Part shown: positions 17,815-26,130 of the stretch, one piece after another
Numbering within the stretch: the stretch's first letter is position 1
Layout: every line of letters begins with the position of its first letter
Source of the DNA: Planctomycetota bacterium
GTDB lineage: Bacteria > Planctomycetota > SZUA-567
Assembly: GCA_031270685.1 (NCBI GenBank)
Contig: JAISXA010000179.1
Coordinates: 1 to 46,715, forward strand
DNA length: 46,715 nt
Reading direction: 5' to 3'
Made by a program: the position numbers and the translations under genes
Notes under the pieces: generated by a model
Databases searched by the model: none
Told to the model about the DNA's origin: nothing
The model's input: only the letters and a program-made list of their open reading frames with translations

Positions 17815-19173
17815 ATGACTAGCATCATGAAAGCGCTGGACAGCGTCGATTCCTTCGTCTGGGGTCCGCCGATGCTGATCCTGCTCCTGGGCACGGGATT
17901 GCTCCTCACCTGGCGGCTTGGTTTTCTGCAGGTCACAAAACTCGGCAAGGCGCTCAAACTCATCTTCACCGCCCGGAACGAGGGCGAGGGCGACGTCACC
18001 AGCTTCAAGTCCCTCTGCACCGCGCTCGCCGCCACCGTCGGCACCGGCAACATCGTCGGCGTCGCCACCGCCGTCACCTCCGGCGGGCCGGGCGCGCTGT
18101 TCTGGATGTGGTTCGCCGCCTTCCTCGGCATCGCCACCAAGTACGCCGAGGGCCTGCTCGCCATCAGATACCGGGTGACCGACGAGAAAGGCGAGGTTTC
18201 CGGCGGCCCGATGCGCTACATCGAACTCGGCATGGGCGCCAGGTTCAAGTGGCTGGCCGTTCTCTTCGCGATTTTCGGCGCCGCCGCCGGTGTGCTTGGC
18301 ATCGGCACCACCACCCAGGCGAACGCCATCATCGACGCCTGCCTCGGCGCGTTCAGCATTCCCCGCGCGGCCACCGCCATCGTCCTGACCATCGTGGTCG
18401 CGGCGGTCATCCTCGGCGGTCTCAAATCCATCGCCAACGTCTCCTCGAAGGTGGTTCCCTTCATGGCGGTCGTCTATTTCCTGTTCGGCCTCATCATCCT
18501 GATCATTCATATCGACCTCGTCCCCGGCGCCTTCGCCCTGATCTTCAAAAGCGCGTTCACCGGGCATGCCGCCGCCGGCGGCTTCGCCGGGGCCGCCTTC
18601 GCCGCCGCCATCAGGAACGGCGTCGCGCGTGGCATCTTCTCGAACGAGGCGGGCCTCGGTTCAGCTCCCATCGCCTCGGCCGCCGCCAAGACCAAGTGGG
18701 CGGCTGAACAGGGCCTGATCTCGATGACCGGCACCTTCATCGACACCTTCATCATCTGCTCGGTCACCGGGCTGACGCTGATCGTCTCCGGCGCTTGGAT
18801 GGGCGAGAGCGAGATCCGCGGCGCGCAAATGACCCAGGCCGCCTTCGCCTTCGGCCTCCCCTCCATCGGCCCGCAGGTTATGACCCTGTGCCTGATCCTC
18901 TTCGCCTTCACCACCATCCTCGGCTGGGCATACTACGGCGAGCGTTGCGTGTCCTATCTCTTCGGCACCAGGTCTACCCTGCCCTACCGCATCCTCTACA
19001 TCATCATCGTCGGCTGCGGCGTGTTCCTGCCCCTCGACTTCGTCTGGACGGTGGCGGACATCACCAACGGTCTCATGGCCTTCCCCAACCTGGTGGCGCT
19101 GATCGCCCTGTCCGGCGTCTGCGTCGCGGAGACCAGGAAGTACTTCGACCACCTGGCCGAACAGAAGAAATAA
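17815..19173 (+). CDS. Sodium:alanine/glycine symporter (AGCS family)
   Basis: A 452-residue inner-membrane transporter with about ten helices. Family blocks seen are LTWRLGFLQVTKLGKAL, SLCTALAATVGTGNIVGVATA, GGPGALFWMWFAAFLGIATKYAEGLLA, GEVSGGPMRYIELGMG and RGIFSNEAGLGSAPIA. It co-transports alanine or glycine with sodium. GGGAG stands before the ATG. The 139-bp gap before it shows no riboswitch I recognise. The stop codon abuts a repeat cluster at 19174. It may supply amino acids in the same habitat that the amino-acid chemoreceptor at 35489 surveys; that is inference. Confidence 0.94.
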   Translation: MTSIMKALDSVDSFVWGPPMLILLLGTGLLLTWRLGFLQVTKLGKALKLIFTARNEGEGDVTSFKSLCTALAATVGTGNIVGVATAVTSGGPGALFWMWFAAFLGIATKYAEGLLAIRYRVTDEKGEVSGGPMRYIELGMGARFKWLAVLFAIFGAAAGVLGIGTTTQANAIIDACLGAFSIPRAATAIVLTIVVAAVILGGLKSIANVSSKVVPFMAVVYFLFGLIILIIHIDLVPGAFALIFKSAFTGHAAAGGFAGAAFAAAIRNGVARGIFSNEAGLGSAPIASAAAKTKWAAEQGLISMTGTFIDTFIICSVTGLTLIVSGAWMGESEIRGAQMTQAAFAFGLPSIGPQVMTLCLILFAFTTILGWAYYGERCVSYLFGTRSTLPYRILYIIIVGCGVFLPLDFVWTVADITNGLMAFPNLVALIALSGVCVAETRKYFDHLAEQKK

Positions 19174-19304
19174 TTGAACTTTTGCCAATTGGGCATTCAA
19201 ACCGCCGAATGCCCAATTGGTAAAAATCACCATCCTTGCGGCACAAGTGTTTTTGATTTTTGCAAAGTGGCGATTGGCGGTTTAATCGCCACTTTGCAAA
19301 ACTT
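19174..19304. repeat. 131-bp two-hairpin intergenic repeat, copy 1
   Basis: It begins TTGAACTTTTGCC one base after the symporter stop. Hairpin a has arms 19185-19198/19207-19220 (14 bp perfect, extended by wobble pairs) and loop AAACCGCC. Hairpin b has arms 19259-19275/19284-19300 (17 bp perfect) and loop GGCGGTTT, the exact reverse complement. Between them is CCTTGCGGCACAAGTG. Other copies are at 25895-26025 (whole) and at 26131-26222 and 33760-33816 (partial). Confidence 0.9.
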
Positions 19305-19501
19305 GTGGACTTTTGGAGGAAATCGGGCCAACCGCCGCCCGATTTCCTCCAAAGTGTTATTGTTTACGGATTAACGGGTTGATTTTTCGTCAGGTCGGGC
19401 GATACCGCCGACCTTGCAATAATTCCCGACGCAAAATGTAAACCCAAGAAACTTTGGAGAGAAGCAAACGGTGGTTTGTTTGATTCTCTCCAAAAGTCCA
19501 T
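19305..19501. repeat. About 195-bp composite repeat, copy 2 (inverted relative to copy 1)
   Basis: It starts GTGGACTTTTGGAGG and ends CTCCAAAAGTCCA. Contents in order: a GGAGGAAATCGGGC stem with loop CAACCGCC, the core with AACGGGTTGATTTTTCGTCAGGT, and a GGAGAGAAGCAAAC stem with loop GGTGGTTT. This is the reverse complement of the unit at 14334-14530. It lies directly against the preceding two-hairpin repeat, giving four family hairpins within 330 bp. Confidence 0.9.
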
Positions 19502-19730
19502 TTTCCCAAACAGGGGCGTTTTTCCGGATGCGCTTTGACGGGCCCACCATAACGGGGAGACCTCGCCTCGAGGTCTCCCCCGTTAGGTCGGCATCCGGGG
19601 CAACGCCTGCGTCCGGTCCGATGGAGAGGGCGTGCGCCAAGCGTTGCAAATCGGCGAGGCGCGGGAATTACGCGGTGCGGGCGTCCATTTTCCGGCGCCG
19701 CCGGAAGAGGGTTTCGAATGCGGCGCGCCG
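19502..19730. other. 229-bp gap with one long hairpin, after the FIST gene
   Basis: No gene seen. A hairpin with arms 19550-19565 and 19569-19585 (16 paired bases, a single bulged C, loop CCT) lies here, about 145 bp downstream of the FIST gene stop on its strand. No T-run follows on either strand, so termination would have to be Rho-dependent. Confidence 0.5.
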
Positions 19731-20732
19731 CTATCTTTTGAAGAAGACGGCGGTCACCACGGTGAATCCGACGCCTTCCGCTTTTTCCCCGGGAGCCTTT
19801 GCCCCGATCTCGCCCGGGCCGTAGAAGCCGAAGTAATCCACGCCGGCCAGGTTCTTGTTGATGACCCCCAACTCCTCGGCCAGTTGACCGCGTTCGATCA
19901 TGCCCTGCCGGCGGCGGCGGCAATTGAAGACGAGGGCGAAGAACGGTTCCTTGCCGTCACCCTGCGCTATGGCCTCGGCGAGAGTCTTGTCGGCGGTTTC
20001 CGGGGTGTGGGTGCCGCCGTTCATCGCTTGTCCGAGCGTGAAATCCCCGGCGACGAGGATCCCGACGTTGACGCCGGTCCGTATCGCCCCCGCCACGACG
20101 ACCTTGGCCGTCGTGTTGCCCGCCGCCGCGCCGATAATGGGGTGGATTTCCTCCAGCCCGTCGTTGAGGCCCATGGCGTAATCCTTGTTGCTGCCGTTGT
20201 ATTGATCGCCGAAAGTGACCACGAGTTTGCCCGGCCTGGACGTTTTCTCGAGCGCCGGCCGCAGCAGTTCGGCCATTTGCCCGCCGGCCGTGTAGTAGGC
20301 GTCGTCGCTGTCCGGATCGGTTTCGACCACCGCGATTTCGATGTCCGCGTCGCCTCCCAGCGCCCACACCGCGACGCCCGCCTCGATATCCAGCGAAACC
20401 GCGTCCGGGAAATTGCCTTCCGTGACCAGCGGGCTGGCGACCTGGCAGCCATAGATGATTTTGCGGTCGAAATGGGCGGCCACGCCCTCGACGAGTTCTG
20501 GCGTCACCTGGGGCTCCGCCGCGGCGACGACCACGATCTTCGCGGGCGAGGCGCCGAGTTTGCGCTTTGCCTCTTCCGCGGCTTCCGAACCCGCCTCGCG
20601 GGGATCGGCCTTGGCCGAGAGCCCGACCCCGGACCACCAGCCGTCCGGAGCGTCGCCCGCGGCGGCGGGCGCGGCGGCGATGAAAACGAGGGAGAGCGAT
20701 AGCGCGCATAAGCAGGCGCCGGTCTTTTTCAT
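19731..20732 (-). CDS. Secreted FIST-domain-like protein
   Basis: A 333-residue protein with a signal peptide (about residues 1-25, ending APAAAG) and no membrane anchor, so exported. The rest resembles FIST_N followed by FIST_C: an early GVGLSAKADPREAGSEAAEEA block, IIYGCQVASPL in the middle, and near the end PFFALVFNCRRRRQGM...GVDYFGFYGPGEIG, the usual C-terminal signature with its cysteine and GEIG. FIST domains are proposed small-ligand (amino-acid) sensors, normally found in cytoplasmic signalling proteins. A stand-alone exported copy is unusual. It is 25 bp downstream of a LivK-type binding protein and divergent from a chemoreceptor, so an extracytoplasmic sensing role is likely but unproven. 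Confidence 0.72.
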   Translation of the reverse strand: MKKTGACLCALSLSLVFIAAAPAAAGDAPDGWWSGVGLSAKADPREAGSEAAEEAKRKLGASPAKIVVVAAAEPQVTPELVEGVAAHFDRKIIYGCQVASPLVTEGNFPDAVSLDIEAGVAVWALGGDADIEIAVVETDPDSDDAYYTAGGQMAELLRPALEKTSRPGKLVVTFGDQYNGSNKDYAMGLNDGLEEIHPIIGAAAGNTTAKVVVAGAIRTGVNVGILVAGDFTLGQAMNGGTHTPETADKTLAEAIAQGDGKEPFFALVFNCRRRRQGMIERGQLAEELGVINKNLAGVDYFGFYGPGEIGAKAPGEKAEGVGFTVVTAVFFKR

Positions 20733-20757
20733 ATGACCTCCTCCAATAATAAGGGTT

Positions 20758-21939
20758 TTATGGATCGTAGCGCTCCGCGTATACCGGAACCATCCTGTCC
20801 CGCACGCGTTCCACGATTCGGATCAGCACCGGCTTGATCGCGTTTCCGTCCGGCGCGATGGACGTCCGCCCGGTCGCGAGCGCCAGCCGTTTGATTGCGA
20901 GCAGCCCCTTCTTGATGTCCCGCGGCGTCTCGCCGGTTTCCAGGGCCCGGGCGAGGAGAGTCACCGCGTCGTAGGCACAGGCGGCCTGGGCGTCCGGGTT
21001 GTCCATGCCCGCATCCTCCATGGCTTCGAAAAAGACGCGGAAGGGGCGGTAACTGAAACCCTGTTCGAACATGGCGCTGGCGAAGCAGGCGCCGCCGAGG
21101 CGGGTCCCCGATCCGTCGAAGACGAGTTCGTTGTCCCAGGTGTGCGGTCCGCACAGGCGGATCGGGACGCCCGATTTTTTGGCTTCGCGCACGATTTCCG
21201 TGGCTTCCAGCGCGTAGCTGACGACCATGATGAAATCCGGATTCTTCCCGGCCAGTTCGAGAAGCGGCGTGCGGTAGTCGCGCGCCCCGTCACCGCCGGT
21301 GAACGGGAGTTTGCCCACCACCGCGCCGCCGCGTTCCGCCATTTTCCGCTCGAAGATGTCGGCCAGTTCGGCGCAGAAGCCGTAGCGCGGATCGTAGAGT
21401 ATGCCGCAGCTTCGCGCGCCGTACTTCTCCATCTGGAAGCGCACCAGCGCCTCGGCCTGGGCTGAATTGTTGAAACAGGCGCGAAAGACCCAGGGGTCCT
21501 GTTTCGCGATGGCGTCGATGGCGGCCATGGGGGAGACGATGACCACCTCCAACGCTTCGGCGACAGGGCGCACCGCCAATACCGCTTCGGAAAGGAGCGG
21601 CCCGAGTACGGCGGGAACGCGGTGATTGGCGACCAGATCCTCGACGTCCCTGGCCGCCTGCGCCGGGTCGCTGCCGTTGTCGCGCCATTCGAGGACCAGG
21701 CGCTTTCCGTTCACGCCTCCGGCGGCATTGATGAGTTTGATCCGGGTGACGGCCCCGTAAAACGCGGACTGGCCGTACGTCTCGAGGTCTCCGGAGAGCG
21801 GGAAGGTGGCGCCGAGCGTGATCGTTCCCGAGAAAACCGGGGTCGCGCCGGCGGCTTCGGCGATCGTCCCTTCCGGCGCCGGCCCTTCGGCGGCGAGGCA
21901 CGGCGCGGCGACGAGAAGAAGAAGCGCCAGAAAACGCAT
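20758..21939 (-). CDS. LivK/Peripla_BP_6-type periplasmic binding protein without its ABC transporter
   Basis: A 393-residue branched-chain-amino-acid-type binding protein. The signal peptide MRFLALLLLVAAPCLAA is followed by the family start ITLGATFPLSGDLETYGQS, then INAAGGVNGKRLVLEWRDN, VPAVLGPLLSEAVLAV and YGFCAELADIF. The likely ligand is an amino acid, amide or small carboxylate. No livFGHM genes are nearby; instead it is paired with a secreted FIST-like protein and a divergent chemoreceptor, so it may serve sensing rather than uptake. ATG 21939 is chosen over the in-frame TTG at 21957 because the signal peptide begins there and GGAG lies six bases upstream. A good promoter lies 120 bp upstream. 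Confidence 0.88.
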   Translation of the reverse strand: MRFLALLLLVAAPCLAAEGPAPEGTIAEAAGATPVFSGTITLGATFPLSGDLETYGQSAFYGAVTRIKLINAAGGVNGKRLVLEWRDNGSDPAQAARDVEDLVANHRVPAVLGPLLSEAVLAVRPVAEALEVVIVSPMAAIDAIAKQDPWVFRACFNNSAQAEALVRFQMEKYGARSCGILYDPRYGFCAELADIFERKMAERGGAVVGKLPFTGGDGARDYRTPLLELAGKNPDFIMVVSYALEATEIVREAKKSGVPIRLCGPHTWDNELVFDGSGTRLGGACFASAMFEQGFSYRPFRVFFEAMEDAGMDNPDAQAACAYDAVTLLARALETGETPRDIKKGLLAIKRLALATGRTSIAPDGNAIKPVLIRIVERVRDRMVPVYAERYDP

Positions 21940-21960
21940 TGCGGACTCCGGGTTCAATCG

Positions 21961-21990
21961 GTGGACTTTTGATGGAAATCAAACAAACGC
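21961..21990. repeat. Decayed half of the GTGGACTTTTG hairpin family
   Basis: GTGGACTTTTGATGGAAATCAAACAAACG at the start of this gap resembles the left arm and loop start of the family, but no matching right arm follows. It looks like a truncated or decayed copy. Confidence 0.5.
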
Positions 21991-22059
21991 TGGAAACGCC
22001 TGGTCCACCCGGGCGGAACGCCGCAAAAAAAGCAGTTGTGCCGCAACCCGCCGTTGCCC

Positions 22060-22089
22060 ATAATAAAGGCGCAACGCCCTAGGCGTCAA
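22060..22089 (-). promoter_or_regulatory. Promoter of the binding-protein/FIST operon
   Basis: Read on the minus strand: TTGACG (22084-22089, 5/6), 18-bp spacer, TATTAT (22060-22065, 5/6). Expected transcript start is near 22053, leaving about 115 nt of leader before ATG 21939. It stands in the divergent region shared with the chemoreceptor gene. Confidence 0.6.
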
Positions 22090-22254
22090 GTATAACCATA
22101 CGCCTCTCCCGCTCCAAGCGAAAACGGCGCCGCGGGCGCGGCGCATTCCACGTTCCGGCGACGGGCTTGACTTCGGCGGTTCGGCTGATAGTTTTTATGG
22201 GGTCATGGAGTTTTCCGGCGATATGGCCGGCGTGTCTGACGATTCGGGGAAGCC

Positions 22255-24402
22255 ATGCACAGTCTGACCTACAAACTGGCGGGAATCTTTCTGGCCATCG
22301 CGCTGATTCCGCTCGGGATCGGGATCGCCGCCGCCCTGGCGCTCCAGAACGCCGGCGCCTCTCTGGACAACAACGACCGCGCGCTGCAGCGCCTTACCGG
22401 GCTGTTCGAGTCTGTCGACGCCACGCTTCGCGAAAACGCCGAACTCCAGGACCGGGCGCTCGCCGCCACCGCCGCCGTCACCGGCGCCCAGGAGGAAATG
22501 TACGCCGCGCTCGCGACCATGGGCGAATCGACGCTGCCGCGCACCTTCGCGGTGGCGCAGATGCGCTTCGGGATCGCCGACGTCTCCGCCGCCGAAAGGG
22601 CGCTCCTGCTCGCCCTAAACATGCGGCACCTCGACAGCGACGAGCTCAAGGAAACGCGAGCCGCCCAGGTCGGCATCATAAACGCCGCGATGGAGCAACT
22701 CGACATGGGGATGCGGCGGTACCTCGCGCTCCCCAGCGAGGGGCCGGAAAAGGAGGCGTGGGACGAATTCGCGCAATCCCTCGACGCCTGGAGGCGGAAC
22801 CACCGGGAATTCATGGCCGAGATAGGCAACCTCGAAGCATTGGTGGAGGACCTCGTTCGCGGCGGCCCGCTGTTCGCCTCGGCGTCGCGCAAGGCCTACG
22901 ACACGGCGTTCGTCGGGGGGAAGAGCGCGCGCGATGCGTGCGAGGACGGGATCGACGCGCTCAACGCCGCCATCGCCGCCGGCACGGAACGCAAGGTTCG
23001 CGAAGCGCTGGATTCCCAGGTGAAGTCGAGTGAATTCGCCCAGGAACTGGGGCGCGAATCCACGGCGTCGGCCGCCAAGGCGGCCGACGTGCGCGGCCAG
23101 ATCGAAACCGCCCGCGGCGCCACCATCGACGCGTCCCTCCAGGCGACCGGGGATCTGGCGGTCACCTCCCGCCGCTTCTGGTATCTGGTCGGGATTTCCG
23201 GCGTCGGCGTATGCGTCGCCGTGCTCCTTGGCTTCATCCTGACCTGGCGGATCAGCGGTCCGATCCGGAAGATGGCGGGTCATATGGACCGGGTCGCCGA
23301 AGGGGATCTCACCGACGACGTACCAGTCCCCGACCGGGCGCGGAAGGACGAGATCGGCCGGCTCGCCAGAACCATGCAAAACATGATCATATCCAACCGC
23401 GAGGAAATCCGGATGGCGGACGCCATGGCGGCCGGGGATTATACGCATTTCATGTCGCCCCGTTCGGACCGGGATCAACTCGGCAAGGCGCTCGGGGCGA
23501 TGTTGCGCACCACCAACGACACCCTTGTCGCCGTGAGCCGCGCCGTGGAGCGGGTCGGACATGGGGCGGCCGGAATGTCGGCGGCTTCCCGGTCGCTGAC
23601 CGAAGGCTCCCTGACCTCGGCCTCGGCCCTGGAGGAGATTTCCCGGACCGTCTCCCATGTGGACCACCAGGCGAAGGAGAACGCCGACCACGCGAGCCGC
23701 GCCAACACCCTCGCCACTTCGAGCCGCGACGCCGCCAAGCGCGGATACGGCGCGGTGGTGGAGCTGGTGCAGGCGATGGAGGAGATCCGGGCGGCGGGCG
23801 CCAAAATCGCCACCGTCGCCAAGCTGATAGACGACATCGCGTTTCAAACCAACCTGCTGGCGCTCAACGCCGCCGTGGAGGCGGCGCGGGCGGGACGGCA
23901 GGGCAAGGGCTTTTCCGTGGTGGCGGACGAGGTCCGCAATCTGTCGGGCCGGTCGGCCAAGGCGGCGCGGGAGACCGGCGACATGGTCCTTGCCATGACC
24001 GAGCGGATGGAATCCGGCGTCAAGATGGCCAAGCGCACCGACGCCGAGTTCCAGGCGATCGTCGACGCGACGGCGCAGGTTGCGCAGCTTTTCGAGGACA
24101 TCACCGCGGCCTCGGACGCGCAGTCCGTCGCCATGGCGCAGATTTCCCTGAGCCTCAGCCAGATCGACGAGGTCACGCAGAAAAACGCGATCAACGCCAA
24201 CAGCACCGCCGCCGCCGCGCAAGCCCTGTCGGAACAGGCTGAGGAGTTGCGGCGGATGGTCTCGCGGTTCCGGGTGAACGGCGGCGACGTCCGTTTCGCC
24301 GGGGAGGATGCCGGGGCGTTGTTTCCGCATTCGCCGCCGAAGCGGGTCGAGCGTCGCGTCGCGGAAGCCAAATTGCTAGGCGCGCCGGGGGACAGTGCCT
24401 GA
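22255..24402 (+). CDS. Methyl-accepting chemotaxis protein with four-helix-bundle-like periplasmic domain
   Basis: A 715-residue chemoreceptor. Membrane helix 1 is about residues 8-29, the periplasmic region to about 300 is almost wholly helical (4HB-type), membrane helix 2 about 305-327 (LVGISGVGVCVAVLLGFIL), then a HAMP domain and a linker, then the signalling hairpin whose tip reads DDIAFQTNLLALNAAVEAARAGRQGKGFSVV from about residue 528. The C-terminal tail lacks a recognisable CheR-binding pentapeptide. The ligand is unknown. Divergence from a lone binding protein and a secreted FIST-like protein suggests ligand-loaded proteins dock on this receptor, as galactose- or ribose-binding proteins do on Trg. 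GGGGA precedes the ATG. Confidence 0.92.
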   Translation: MHSLTYKLAGIFLAIALIPLGIGIAAALALQNAGASLDNNDRALQRLTGLFESVDATLRENAELQDRALAATAAVTGAQEEMYAALATMGESTLPRTFAVAQMRFGIADVSAAERALLLALNMRHLDSDELKETRAAQVGIINAAMEQLDMGMRRYLALPSEGPEKEAWDEFAQSLDAWRRNHREFMAEIGNLEALVEDLVRGGPLFASASRKAYDTAFVGGKSARDACEDGIDALNAAIAAGTERKVREALDSQVKSSEFAQELGRESTASAAKAADVRGQIETARGATIDASLQATGDLAVTSRRFWYLVGISGVGVCVAVLLGFILTWRISGPIRKMAGHMDRVAEGDLTDDVPVPDRARKDEIGRLARTMQNMIISNREEIRMADAMAAGDYTHFMSPRSDRDQLGKALGAMLRTTNDTLVAVSRAVERVGHGAAGMSAASRSLTEGSLTSASALEEISRTVSHVDHQAKENADHASRANTLATSSRDAAKRGYGAVVELVQAMEEIRAAGAKIATVAKLIDDIAFQTNLLALNAAVEAARAGRQGKGFSVVADEVRNLSGRSAKAARETGDMVLAMTERMESGVKMAKRTDAEFQAIVDATAQVAQLFEDITAASDAQSVAMAQISLSLSQIDEVTQKNAINANSTAAAAQALSEQAEELRRMVSRFRVNGGDVRFAGEDAGALFPHSPPKRVERRVAEAKLLGAPGDSA

Positions 24403-24435
24403 GGAGAAGCGGACAGTTTTTTACCCTGCCTTGCG

Positions 24436-24454
24436 GTGGACTTCAAAAGTCCAC
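24436..24454. repeat. Short perfect palindrome GTGGACTT-CAA-AAGTCCAC
   Basis: An 8-bp perfect stem with a 3-nt loop made of the two boundary motifs of the intergenic repeat family brought together. It lies 18 bp before the ATG of the YrdC-type gene and ends just ahead of its ribosome site, so it might be the scar left after precise loss of an element. Confidence 0.6.
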
Positions 24455-24472
24455 TTGCGGGGAGAAGGCGAA

Positions 24473-25078
24473 ATGGCGGGAAAGAGCCTGTCGCTGAACG
24501 ACGACTTCGCGCTCGCGGTTCGCGAGACGGTGACGGCGCTCCTCGCCTCCGAAGTCGTCGTGTTTCCGACCGAGACGGTTTACGGCGTCGGCGCGCGGGC
24601 CGGCGACCCGGTCGCGGCGGCCAGACTCCGTGAGCTCAAGGGCAGGGGGGAGGAAAAACCCTTCCAACTGCTTATCGCCGATTCCGGCATGGCGGAAAAC
24701 TTTGGCGCGGAAATTTCCGGCGGGGCCAGGCGGCTGGCCGCCGCGTTCTGGCCTGGACCGTTGACGCTGGTCGTTCCCCGGCGGGGCGGCGGAACGCTTG
24801 GATTGCGCCTTCCCGATTCCCGCTTTATCCGCGCGGTCGCGACGGGAATCGGCGGCGCCGTCGCCGCCTCCAGCGCCAACCCCGCCGGGCTGCCGCCGCC
24901 CGTCGACGCCGCCGGCGCGGACGTTTTCGGCGACCGGGTCGCGTTGCTCGTGGACGGCGGACCTTCGCCGGTCGGCAAGGCGTCGTCGGTGGTGCAGGCG
25001 GAAGGCGATTCTTTCGCCATTCTTCGCGAAGGGGCGATCGGCGCGGAGCTTATCGAACGGGCCTGGCGGTCCGGATAG
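24473..25078 (+). CDS. Sua5/YciO/YrdC family protein (L-threonylcarbamoyladenylate synthase)
   Basis: A 201-residue protein making threonylcarbamoyl-AMP from threonine, bicarbonate and ATP, the first step of the t6A modification of ANN-decoding tRNAs. The fold is marked by VVFPTETVYGVGARA, the basic loop ELKGRGEEKPFQLL (K-x-R motif), FWPGPLTLVV, LRLPDSRF, AASSANPAGLPPP (S-x-N motif) and GKASSVV. The length is that of the short YrdC/TsaC type without the Sua5 tail. The ATG follows GGGGAGAAGG at the right distance. It stands alone on its strand after the chemoreceptor gene. Confidence 0.9.
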   Translation: MAGKSLSLNDDFALAVRETVTALLASEVVVFPTETVYGVGARAGDPVAAARLRELKGRGEEKPFQLLIADSGMAENFGAEISGGARRLAAAFWPGPLTLVVPRRGGGTLGLRLPDSRFIRAVATGIGGAVAASSANPAGLPPPVDAAGADVFGDRVALLVDGGPSPVGKASSVVQAEGDSFAILREGAIGAELIERAWRSG

Positions 25079-25094
25079 CGTCCGCGCTCCGCCG

Positions 25095-25823
25095 TCACCC
25101 GCGCCGGATCTCGGGAATTTCCCGCGGGCGCAGGTTGAACACGAGGATTTCCGCATCCTTCCCGTTGTCGAATGCCAGCTTCGACTCTTTTCTCACCCGC
25201 ATGCCGTCGCCTTCCTTGAGCTTTTGGCCGTTGACCGATATTTCCCCGCGCGCCGTCTGGACATAGGCGTGGCGGTCGGGTCCGAGTTCCAGCGTCGCCG
25301 CTTCGCCGCCGTCGAACAGCCCGGCGTACACGCGCACGTCCTGGTATACGGGCAGCGCCCCGTCCTTTTCGTCCGGCGCTATGACCAGCCGCAACCGGCC
25401 GCGTTTTTCCGCCTCGGGAAAATGCCGCTGATGATAGCGGGGCGTGACGTTTTTCTTGTCCGGCACGATCCAGATCTGTAGGAAGCGGAGCGCTTCCCGG
25501 TCCGAATGATTGTATTCGCTATGGCGGATGCCGGTTCCGGCGCTCATCATCTGGATGTCGCCCACGCCGTTCACCGATCCGGTACCCATCGAATCGCGGT
25601 GTTCGAGCTGCCCCGCGATAACGTAGGAGAATATCTCCATGTTCTGGTGGGGATGCGTGTCGAAGCCGCGCAACGGCTTGACCCGGTCGTCGTTTATGAC
25701 CAAAAGGTCCGAAAACCCGACCTGTTCCGGGTCGTAATAATCCGCGAAGGAAAAGGAGTGGCGGGTGTCCAGCCAGCCATGGTCGGCGCTTCCGCGATCC
25801 TCGGCTTTTCGAAGTTCCAGCAT
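25095..25823 (-). CDS. Pirin family protein (YhhW-like)
   Basis: A 242-residue bicupin of the pirin family. The metal site is seen in FDTHPHQNMEIFSYVIAG and SAGTGIRHSEYNH; the N-terminus RGSADHGWLDTRHSFSFADYYDP and the block FLQIWIVPDKKNVTPRYHQ are family hallmarks. Bacterial pirins such as YhhW have quercetinase activity in vitro; their true role is unclear. AAAGGA stands seven bases before the ATG. It is convergent with the YrdC-type gene, only 16 bp apart. Confidence 0.92.
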   Translation of the reverse strand: MLELRKAEDRGSADHGWLDTRHSFSFADYYDPEQVGFSDLLVINDDRVKPLRGFDTHPHQNMEIFSYVIAGQLEHRDSMGTGSVNGVGDIQMMSAGTGIRHSEYNHSDREALRFLQIWIVPDKKNVTPRYHQRHFPEAEKRGRLRLVIAPDEKDGALPVYQDVRVYAGLFDGGEAATLELGPDRHAYVQTARGEISVNGQKLKEGDGMRVRKESKLAFDNGKDAEILVFNLRPREIPEIRRG

Positions 25824-25884
25824 GTCTGATTCCTTTCTTTTTCTCTCCCTGGTCGGCGGGGGGGCGTGTGCGACGTGAAGCCAA

Positions 25885-26035
25885 AGTTAAAAACTGAACT
25901 TTTATAAATTGGGCATTCAAACCGCCGAATGCCCAATTTGTAAAAATCACAACCCTTGCGGCACAGGCGTTTCCGTTTTTTGCAAAGTGGCGATTGGCGC
26001 TTTAATCGCCATTTTGCAAAACTGCAGTTAAAAAC
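25885..26035. repeat. 131-bp two-hairpin repeat, copy 2, flanked by a perfect 10-bp direct repeat
   Basis: The element 25895-26025 is homologous to 19174-19304: hairpin a (stem AAATTGGGCATTC, loop AAACCGCC) and hairpin b (stem GCAAAGTGGCGATT, loop GGCGCTTT), with CCTTGCGGCACAGG between. It is bracketed by AGTTAAAAAC at 25885-25894 and again at 26026-26035, which looks like a target-site duplication. It lies upstream of the pirin gene. Confidence 0.85.
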
Positions 26036-26130
26036 CCGTTTCATCATACCAGTTTTCGTTTCGCTATACCATATTTTGTCGTTTCACCCCTCGCGCTTGC
26101 TTTCCCGGCATGGAAAACGGATTATATTGC

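Noticed and set aside
14293-19501. Recurring short reading frames with the peptide WTFGENQTNRR...LLSKVSWVYILRREL at several places
   Set aside because: They are translations of the intergenic repeats, appear fused to different neighbours, and lack ribosome sites; not a protein family.
19550-19585. Rho-independent terminator
   Set aside because: The stem is long, but no T-run follows on either strand and it is about 145 bp from the FIST gene stop.
22167-22200. TTGACT near the chemoreceptor start, or a sigma-28 box (GGCTGATAG)
   Set aside because: No matching -10 at 16-18 bp for the first, and only a partial match without a proper upstream half for the second.
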